A stretch of DNA of 10,721 nt, from the NCBI GenBank assembly GCA_003526065.1, contig DQBD01000164.1, forward strand, positions 1 to 10,721, in the 5' to 3' direction. Under the pieces are notes generated by a model that ran no database searches, was not told where the DNA came from, and saw only the letters and a program-made list of their open reading frames with translations. This document shows, piece by piece, positions 1 to 6,137 of this stretch. Made by a program: the position numbers and the translations under genes. Position 1 is the stretch's first letter, and each line of letters starts with the position of its first letter. The stretch comes from Gammaproteobacteria bacterium. Its GTDB lineage: Bacteria > Pseudomonadota > Gammaproteobacteria > Immundisolibacterales > Immundisolibacteraceae.

Positions 1-20
1 CCCGCAGGTGCGGGGAACAC
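1..20 (-). CRISPR. Leader-proximal end of first type I-E CRISPR repeat (array continues off the left edge)
   Basis: Read on the minus strand, these 20 bases are GTGTTCCCCGCACCTGCGGG. This matches the start of the classic type I-E repeat, which is 28-29 nt long and normally continues GATGAACCG. The short palindrome (CCCGCA, two bases, TGCGGG) is the hairpin recognised and cut by Cas6e. The repeat sits next to the leader, just beyond cas2, so this is the first, newest-spacer end of the array. No spacer and no second repeat is visible, so array length and spacer content cannot be judged. The call rests on the repeat sequence plus the adjacent complete I-E cas operon. Confidence 0.9.
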
Positions 21-113
21 ACTTCTTCTATCCAACTGAAAGAAAGGCACAAAAAAGACAAAAGGAAAACTACCGGCAAAATCACCGGCGTAAGCGCGCA
101 CTGCTGCAAGTTT
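21..113 (-). promoter_or_regulatory. CRISPR leader between cas2 and the first repeat
   Basis: This is the 93-bp non-coding stretch between the cas2 stop and the first repeat. It is much richer in A/T tracts than its surroundings: on the minus strand it has runs such as TTTTCCTTTTG and CTTTTTTG, ending GAAGAAGT at the repeat. Leaders of I-E arrays normally contain the promoter for the pre-crRNA and the signals that direct Cas1-Cas2 integration to the first repeat, and this position and composition fit that. I could not identify a convincing -35/-10 pair; a TTGAAA overlapping the cas2 stop is the best -35 candidate but has only a poor -10 partner. No rho-independent terminator separates cas2 from the array. 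Confidence 0.75.
72..89. repeat. Tandem direct repeat ACCGGC (12-bp period) in the leader, overlapping an IHF-like near match
   Basis: ACCGGC occurs at 72-77 and again at 84-89, separated by AAAATC, so the two copies lie about one helical turn apart. Bases 80-92 also match the IHF consensus WATCARNNNNTTR at 11 of 13 positions. In the E. coli I-E system IHF bends the leader to help Cas1-Cas2 integration, but there the site lies much closer to the repeat (within about 35 bp) than the ~60 bp here. The repeat is seen directly; any protein-binding role is inference. Confidence 0.35.
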
Positions 114-1317
<1,204 letters not shown>

Positions 1318-1323
1318 GTCTCA

Positions 1324-1327
1324 CTCC
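1324..1327 (-). promoter_or_regulatory. Shine-Dalgarno GGAG deciding the TTG start of cas1
   Basis: On the minus strand the sequence reads GGAG-TGA-GAC-TTG. The GGAG is six bases from the TTG, and the TGA is an in-frame stop that closes the frame just upstream. Together they make TTG at 1315-1317 the only plausible start giving the conserved Cas1e N-terminus. Confidence 0.7.
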
Positions 1328-1381
1328 AACAGGCGATGGGTCGGAACCCGTGCGGCGTGCTCGGTGAAGGCTAACGTCGCT

Positions 1382-1436
1382 CCGCAGACTGCATGCGGGC
1401 TTTCCGCTGCTCACGCCTTGCGCATGCGAAGCTCGC
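1382..1436. repeat. Cluster of overlapping inverted repeats (REP-like) between cas6e and cas1
   Basis: Three perfect inverted repeats overlap here. CCGCA (1382-1386) pairs with TGCGG (1394-1398) across 7 bases. GCATGCG (1391-1397) pairs with CGCATGC (1421-1427) across 23 bases. GCGA (1426-1429) pairs with TCGC (1433-1436) across 3 bases. The first two share bases and are alternative structures. Density and GC-richness resemble REP or small palindromic mobile repeats of proteobacteria, but membership of a repeat family cannot be shown from a single copy. Confidence 0.45.
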
Positions 1437-1446
1437 GCTACGTGGC

Positions 1447-2145
1447 CTACAAGCGCCGTACCAGCAACAGGCCACAGCCGAACGCCTTGGCCGGGCCGAT
1501 GCCATGGAGCAGCGCTTTGTGCAAGCGATCGGTGTCGGTGACGGTCAGCACACCGGCAAAATCGACCGAGGAAAAACGCAGGCGCCGTTCCTTGGGAAGC
1601 TGCCGCTTTTCAGCGTGGTTTCGGTAGGCATCCACGCGCAGCGCCCCTTCATCCAACACAAACCCGTCTCGTTCCCCGCACCGGCGCAGCCATGCGCTGC
1701 AGGTTTGCGCTACCAGGTCATAAAGGGTCGGGCGGTCCTCGTCCACCCAGTCGGCCCAGCGCGCGAGGCCCCGGGCCTGCAACAGCCGCTTTTTCTCGGC
1801 CATGACCACATCATCGCGGCGCGTCTTCCCGTCGCGCCGGGTGCGCACGACCGGATTTGCACGCAACTCGAATTGCAGATGTGTCCCGGGCGCGATATGC
1901 GGCGCATATTCCCGGCTCTGCACCGTCCAGGCACTGTCGGGGCTCACCGGAGGACGTGCGGAGACCATGTGAAAGCGCGCCATGCCGTCGCGTTCGCTGC
2001 GTCGGAACAGAAAGTCGCGCGGGGCATCGGGGTCATTCGGAAAGAAACGCCACAGCCACTGGTGATCTTCATAGGGCCCACCCAGCAGGGTGTGGGCGGC
2101 GTCGCGTTCGCTGCCGGGGGTCGGCGTAATGACGCTCAGAAACAT
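1447..2145 (-). CDS. cas6e: CRISPR pre-crRNA endoribonuclease Cas6e (CasE)
   Basis: Cas6e cuts pre-crRNA at the base of each repeat hairpin and stays bound to the 3' handle as a Cascade subunit. The 232-residue product starts MFLSVITPTP and has the segment HQWLWRFFPNDPDAPRDFLF (28-47), matching E. coli CasE. His28 aligns with the catalytic His20 of CasE. FELRANPV and the C-terminal glycine-rich GIGPAKAFGCGLL (215-227) are the other family hallmarks. The protein is about 30 residues longer than E. coli CasE (199). The ATG at 2145 follows GGAGG by seven bases and lies 2 bp after the cas5e stop; the frame is open further upstream, but that part lies inside cas5e in another frame. Its substrate hairpin is the palindrome at 1-20. 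Confidence 0.95.
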   Translation of the reverse strand: MFLSVITPTPGSERDAAHTLLGGPYEDHQWLWRFFPNDPDAPRDFLFRRSERDGMARFHMVSARPPVSPDSAWTVQSREYAPHIAPGTHLQFELRANPVVRTRRDGKTRRDDVVMAEKKRLLQARGLARWADWVDEDRPTLYDLVAQTCSAWLRRCGERDGFVLDEGALRVDAYRNHAEKRQLPKERRLRFSSVDFAGVLTVTDTDRLHKALLHGIGPAKAFGCGLLLVRRL

Positions 2146-2147
2146 GG

Positions 2148-2906
2148 CTAGCCCTCCCCGGTCAGCATCGCCACATGCTCGAAGCGATCCCCAAACTGCC
2201 AGCCGCCGCGCCGGATGAGCCGATCCTTGCGCACCGTGGTGAGGTCGGGCTCGAGCCCTGACACCATCTGTTCCGGCCAGGCCAGTTGCCGCAGCGGCTC
2301 GGGAGTCTCCAATGGCGTCTCGCCATGGCGATTGCGCCGGCTGTCCAACTGCTCGCATTGTCGAAGCCGGTAGGTTTCGAAAGCGTCCTTGACGTTTTCA
2401 GCCGAGACAAGCTGTGGATCGAGCGGCGACGCCAGTGGGCAGGACTTGCGACCGAGATAGAGCACAAAACGTGGCTTGGCCAAGGCACCGGCCAGCGCCT
2501 GCAGGGAATACGGCGGGCTGTGCGCTTCCTGTATCGCCACGCGCCAGGCGCCATCCTGACGGTAGTCGCGGGTGGAGAGCACCGTGTTCAGCGCCGGCTT
2601 TGGCACGGCCAGCTCGTCACGTCGTGTCCGGTGCGGCCGCTTTTTGAGGTCCGCGCGGCCGGGGACTTGTGCCGTGTGGTAGTCGCGCAACAACGTGCCC
2701 TGCTTCACCACGCCGACGGCACAGCGGTAGCCCTGTCGCAGCGCGGCGTGAGCCGCCTCCTCGTCGCGGCGGATGCCCAGGGCGGCGGCAAGCAGCCCGA
2801 TCAAGGCCGATTCGCCCGGCCAGTTGAGGCTGCCGCGGTGCTCGCCAACCGCCGTGTCACCCCAGGCCGCCAAAGGCGCATGCAGCTGAAAAACCAGGAA
2901 GTCCAT
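2148..2906 (-). CDS. cas5e: Cascade subunit Cas5e (CasD), binds the crRNA 5' handle
   Basis: Cas5e caps the 5' handle of the crRNA at the foot of Cascade, next to Cas8e. The 252-residue protein (E. coli CasD 224) begins MDFLVFQLHAPLAAWG (1-16), then has the conserved ALIGLLAAALGIRRD (34-48), LRDYHT (73-78), STRDYRQD (111-118) and KPRFVLYLGRKSCPLA (144-159). A strongly basic stretch KKRPHRTRR (88-96) lies between the LRDYHT and STRDYRQD motifs and may contact RNA (inference). The ATG at 2906 is chosen because it gives the family N-terminus. It comes 2 bp after the cas7e stop, with AAGGG upstream. The frame is open upstream, but only as an overlap with cas7e. In I-E systems Cas5e does not process RNA; that role belongs to Cas6e. 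Confidence 0.95.
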   Translation of the reverse strand: MDFLVFQLHAPLAAWGDTAVGEHRGSLNWPGESALIGLLAAALGIRRDEEAAHAALRQGYRCAVGVVKQGTLLRDYHTAQVPGRADLKKRPHRTRRDELAVPKPALNTVLSTRDYRQDGAWRVAIQEAHSPPYSLQALAGALAKPRFVLYLGRKSCPLASPLDPQLVSAENVKDAFETYRLRQCEQLDSRRNRHGETPLETPEPLRQLAWPEQMVSGLEPDLTTVRKDRLIRRGGWQFGDRFEHVAMLTGEG

Positions 2907-2908
2907 GG

Positions 2909-3976
2909 TCAGACACCCTTGACGAAATCGGTCAGCCCCTGCAGCGAGCCCTCGCCGGTCTCGACGTTGAACCGGTACCGACCCGTGGCACAGGCGCCGT
3001 AGACCTGGTCGAAGTTCTCGCAACGTCGATCCAGCGCGCCAACGGCGGCGTCAAGCAGGCTCCAATCCTCGCGGGCACGCACCGGCTTCAAGAAGGCCTG
3101 CGCCAACGAACGCGGTTGCTGGTCGCCTTTTTCAGCCAGTGCGAACGCCGCATAGGCACGCGAGGCGAAGCTGTTCTGCATGCCGGTCGGCGCCACCTTG
3201 GTCACCGCATGGAGCAGTGCCTCCAGGGCACGCCCCGTGAGCTCGGCATCGCCGCCGAGGTTCTCTTGCAGCAGCTCACGGTTGATGCACAGGTAGAGGT
3301 AAAAGACGCCTGCGCCGTAGCCGCGCTCTCCGATGTGGCCCGCGCCGGCGTCCTCACTGCCGTCGTTGAGGTCATCCACCGCGCTGAAGTAGTCGTCCTC
3401 CACCGCCGCCTTGTGCACGGTGAAGGCATGGGCGACCTGTATGGCAGCCTCCACGTTGTATGCGGGAGCATCGGCAAGCATCCGACCGAACATGGCGATA
3501 TCCGCCGCCCGTGCCGGTTTGCGCAGCAGGTCGAGTTCCTCCGTGCTCGGGCCGCTGCCACGCTCGGCGCAAACACCGGCCAACGCGATTACGGCCTCGC
3601 GCTCCTCCGGGCCGAAGTGGGCCAACTGCTCGATTTCGAGATCCTCGTTGTGTTCGGTCTTCTTCTCGGATTTGATCTTGCCGAACTGCCCGGCCATCGC
3701 GCGGGCCCACTCGCGGGCGGTCTTTTCCGCGATACCACGTTCCCGCAGCAGCGCCAGAATCTCCCCCCCCATGCGTTTGGTACGGGTGCCGATGTGTCCC
3801 GCCAGGGCTTCCTGAAACGTCTCGCTGGTACGCCAGGCGCGCTTGAGACTTTGCGAGGAAATTCGCAGCCGCAGCGCCTCCCCCACCAGCGCCGTCTTGG
3901 GGCGTCCGGTGTCATCGCGGTTGAGGTTGGCTGGCGGATAGCTGGTCAACAGGTGCAACTGCACGAAACGGCTCAT
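2909..3976 (-). CDS. cas7e: Cascade backbone subunit Cas7e (CasC)
   Basis: Cas7e forms the six-copy filament that holds the crRNA spacer in Cascade. The 355-residue product (E. coli CasC 363) begins MSRFVQLHLLTSYPPANLNRDD and carries the hallmark RISSQSLKRA (38-47), which E. coli shares exactly. Further matches are IAMFGRMLAD, VAHAFTVHKA, DYFSAVDDL and ENLGGD. I chose the ATG at 3976: it matches the family start and has AGGGAG nine bases upstream, leaving 27 bp after the cas11 stop. An in-frame ATG at 4003, directly after that stop, would add nine residues (MPIPQGDTS). Codons 69-72 contain a run of eight G (3763-3770 on the plus strand), a possible slippage site; the frame is intact here. Confidence 0.96.
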   Translation of the reverse strand: MSRFVQLHLLTSYPPANLNRDDTGRPKTALVGEALRLRISSQSLKRAWRTSETFQEALAGHIGTRTKRMGGEILALLRERGIAEKTAREWARAMAGQFGKIKSEKKTEHNEDLEIEQLAHFGPEEREAVIALAGVCAERGSGPSTEELDLLRKPARAADIAMFGRMLADAPAYNVEAAIQVAHAFTVHKAAVEDDYFSAVDDLNDGSEDAGAGHIGERGYGAGVFYLYLCINRELLQENLGGDAELTGRALEALLHAVTKVAPTGMQNSFASRAYAAFALAEKGDQQPRSLAQAFLKPVRAREDWSLLDAAVGALDRRCENFDQVYGACATGRYRFNVETGEGSLQGLTDFVKGV

Positions 3977-4003
3977 GGATGTGTCTCCCTGTGGAATTGG
4001 CAT

Positions 4004-4513
4004 TCAGTCGGCTTTCTGCACGGGCCATTCATAGTCGTAGGCCCAGGTTTTCTTGACGTCGTCACCCCAGCACAGCAGGTCGTCGGCCAGCGCGACGATA
4101 CTGGCCGGCCGCTGAAGCAGCGGCAAAACGCGTCGCAATCCGCTATAGAGCGCGTCCAGATCAGGTGACTCCAACAGACGCTGAAAGCGCAATGGACTGA
4201 CCGCGGGTCGGTCGTCGCCGGGTTTACGCGCACTCATGGCTTGCGGTAACGAGGCATCGCCGTGGGTCTCGACGTGGGCCAACAGGCCGACGATGGCTGC
4301 CAGCCGGTCGTTGACCGGTGCGTCGGCGGCATGGCGCCACCCGGCTGCCCGCAGCCGCCGATAGACGCGCTGATAGGCGGGTGTGAGAACCACCGCCGTG
4401 ATGTTGTGCGCGCGACGTAACTGGGCACGGTCACCGCGCTGATCGTTCAGGCCGTTCCACCAGTCGTGCAGCGCCTGCCTCAAACCGGGGTTTCTGCGGA
4501 AATCGCTGTTCAT
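4004..4513 (-). CDS. casB: Cascade small subunit Cas11/Cse2 (CasB)
   Basis: Cse2 is the helical small subunit present as a dimer along the belly of Cascade, where it stabilises the R-loop. The 169-residue protein (E. coli CasB 160) is rich in Arg and Leu helices. It shows ALHDWWNGLNDQRGDRAQLRRAHN near the N-terminus, FQRLLESPDLDALYSGLRRVLPLL in the middle, and DDLLCWGDDVKKTWAYDYE at the C-terminus, the usual arrangement of Cse2. Small subunits diverge fast, so identification relies on this pattern plus its fixed place between cas8e and cas7e. The ATG at 4513 is 10 bp after the cas8e stop, and a GAGG overlapping that stop serves as Shine-Dalgarno. Confidence 0.92.
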   Translation of the reverse strand: MNSDFRRNPGLRQALHDWWNGLNDQRGDRAQLRRAHNITAVVLTPAYQRVYRRLRAAGWRHAADAPVNDRLAAIVGLLAHVETHGDASLPQAMSARKPGDDRPAVSPLRFQRLLESPDLDALYSGLRRVLPLLQRPASIVALADDLLCWGDDVKKTWAYDYEWPVQKAD

Positions 4514-4523
4514 CGAGCGTGCC

Positions 4524-6137
4524 TCAGGTCAGTGCGTGATCGGTTTCGGAAGGTCTGGTCCTGACGGATGTCGGCAGGCCCAGTGCCGCCCGAAGCTTCC
4601 TGCCGTCCAGGTTGCGCCCGAGCTGGCGGTGCGCTTCGGCCACGCGGCGCGGGTTCTGCCGCTCGATGGCGCCGGCACCGACAAATTGCCGGTCAAACAG
4701 ATCGAACGCCACCTGCCGCAACTGGTGATGCCAATGCGTGGCAAACGCCTGGGCATTGACGTCCTCCTCCACGCGGGCGCTCTGGATCGCCTGGCGCAGC
4801 AGGCGGTAGAAAGGCATCTCGGTACCGCTCCAGAAGCTCGCGTCGATGGCCGAAAGATCGCCCCGCGCCTGATCATCGAACCAGGCCTGCTTGACCGCGC
4901 TGCGCAGGAAAAAAACCGCGAGTTCCGACCCGGCCAACCAGGGCCTGACGGCCTCTTCGACCTCGCGCTGTGCATCGGTCTCGCATTCGGCCAGGCCGTA
5001 GAGCGGCAATTGGGCTTCGTACCAACAGCGGGCCTTCATGTTGTCCATGTCGTAGCCGAAGGCCCACAGCCGCAGTTGACCTTCGACGTCGCGGCGGCGG
5101 CGTTCGCACAGGTGCGATACCACCCGTGCCGGGCGAACGGACTTGTTGCCCTCGGTCTGGCCCAGTACCCAACCGAGCCAGTGCCGATAGCCGATGCCGC
5201 CCGGCTGCGGGTGCATCGGCAGCCAGTCCTCACCGCTTTGGTAGTAGGGGGAGAGCGGATGATTCCAGGCGCCCTTGTAGTTGAGCCCGTAGTTCTTGGT
5301 GGCGTAGCGCTGCAGCAGGCTGTCCGAATAACGGCCGCAAACGCCGCAGTCGCCGGCAAGCGTGGCGTCGAAATCAAGGCGGATGCGCCGCGGCATGGCC
5401 CAGTACAGGTGCACAGGATGGGTCTGGATAGGCGCCAGCTCGCCTTTTTCCTTCTGCAGGGCGGTGATGTCTGCCATCCACGGGAAGGTGAAGTGCGTTT
5501 CGGTAAGACGGGCATCGCCGGCATGGGCCAGATAAACGTCCTGTTCCAGCACGTTCAGCCACAGGTCGTGCCATAGAGTGCGCGCCGGCTGGCAGGCCAC
5601 CAGCGTGGTCAGCGGGCCGCCACCGCGCAACCCGGTGCGATGGCCGGCACCGCCCGACGGCGCATTGATTTGCAGCGTCAGCAGCGCAGTGGCCGCACAG
5701 GTGGGACACAGGGTGGTGATCTGGCCACGCTTGATGAAGTGGTCGGCGTTGTTCTTCAGCGTCTGCTCGCCGGGCGCCTCGATCAGCAGCGCGCCGATAC
5801 CGTTGCAGGCACCTTCATCCGAAGCGAGCGTGCGGTCCTGCATGAAACGCGCGCCATCGCCATCCAACTCGAAGGCGGATCGCAACGACGCGAACCAGTC
5901 ATCCAGGGTCATGGCATCCGGTGGCTGCCGGAACCATGCGCGCCACTGTGCGGCGTTGTGGATCGGCGCGGCGGTTTGCAGCAGGCCGATGGCGAACTGC
6001 GCCAGCGCGCCATTGAAGTCCGCCCGGTCAGCGTCAAAGGCAACCCACGCGGGATCACCCAGCGCGGCGGGGGTGATCCAATGGCGACGGTTCTCGGCGT
6101 CGCGCACTGGCAGCCAGGGTTCGTCGAGCAGGTTCAT
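4524..6137 (-). CDS. casA: Cascade large subunit Cas8e (Cse1/CasA), PAM recognition
   Basis: Cse1 recognises the PAM, starts target unwinding and recruits Cas3. The 537-residue protein (E. coli 502) starts MNLLDEPWLPVR, typical of the family. The cysteine pairs CPTC (C144, C147) and CGVC (C264, C267) align with those of E. coli CasA and probably hold a zinc ion. Between them, INAPSGGAGHRTGLRGGGPLTT (157-178) corresponds to the E. coli glycine loop region around FGGGFKSGLRGGTP that reads the PAM. The C-terminal part is largely helical, as expected for the four-helix bundle. The ATG overlaps the cas3 stop by 4 bp (ATGA) and has a strong AGGAGGAGGA directly upstream. The C-terminal tail (TSVRTRPSETDHALT) looks variable. 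Confidence 0.96.
   Translation of the reverse strand: MNLLDEPWLPVRDAENRRHWITPAALGDPAWVAFDADRADFNGALAQFAIGLLQTAAPIHNAAQWRAWFRQPPDAMTLDDWFASLRSAFELDGDGARFMQDRTLASDEGACNGIGALLIEAPGEQTLKNNADHFIKRGQITTLCPTCAATALLTLQINAPSGGAGHRTGLRGGGPLTTLVACQPARTLWHDLWLNVLEQDVYLAHAGDARLTETHFTFPWMADITALQKEKGELAPIQTHPVHLYWAMPRRIRLDFDATLAGDCGVCGRYSDSLLQRYATKNYGLNYKGAWNHPLSPYYQSGEDWLPMHPQPGGIGYRHWLGWVLGQTEGNKSVRPARVVSHLCERRRRDVEGQLRLWAFGYDMDNMKARCWYEAQLPLYGLAECETDAQREVEEAVRPWLAGSELAVFFLRSAVKQAWFDDQARGDLSAIDASFWSGTEMPFYRLLRQAIQSARVEEDVNAQAFATHWHHQLRQVAFDLFDRQFVGAGAIERQNPRRVAEAHRQLGRNLDGRKLRAALGLPTSVRTRPSETDHALT

Larger units (their letters stand above)
1318..1446. other. 129-bp non-coding gap in the cas operon, between cas6e and cas1
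   Basis: Elsewhere in the interference block neighbouring cas genes overlap or are 2-27 bp apart, so this gap stands out. I see no conserved open reading frame in it; the frame that spans it on the minus strand is an out-of-frame shadow of cas1. Most of its middle (1382-1436) consists of overlapping inverted repeats, described separately. It could be a REP-like insertion, an mRNA processing or stabilising structure, or carry a separate promoter for cas1-cas2; I found no good -35/-10 pair. Confidence 0.6.

Noticed and set aside
3116..4168. 350-codon plus-strand open frame opposite cas7e and casB
   Set aside because: It runs across the cas7e/casB junction and shows no family motif; another antisense shadow, as is the 346-codon frame at 4536-5576.
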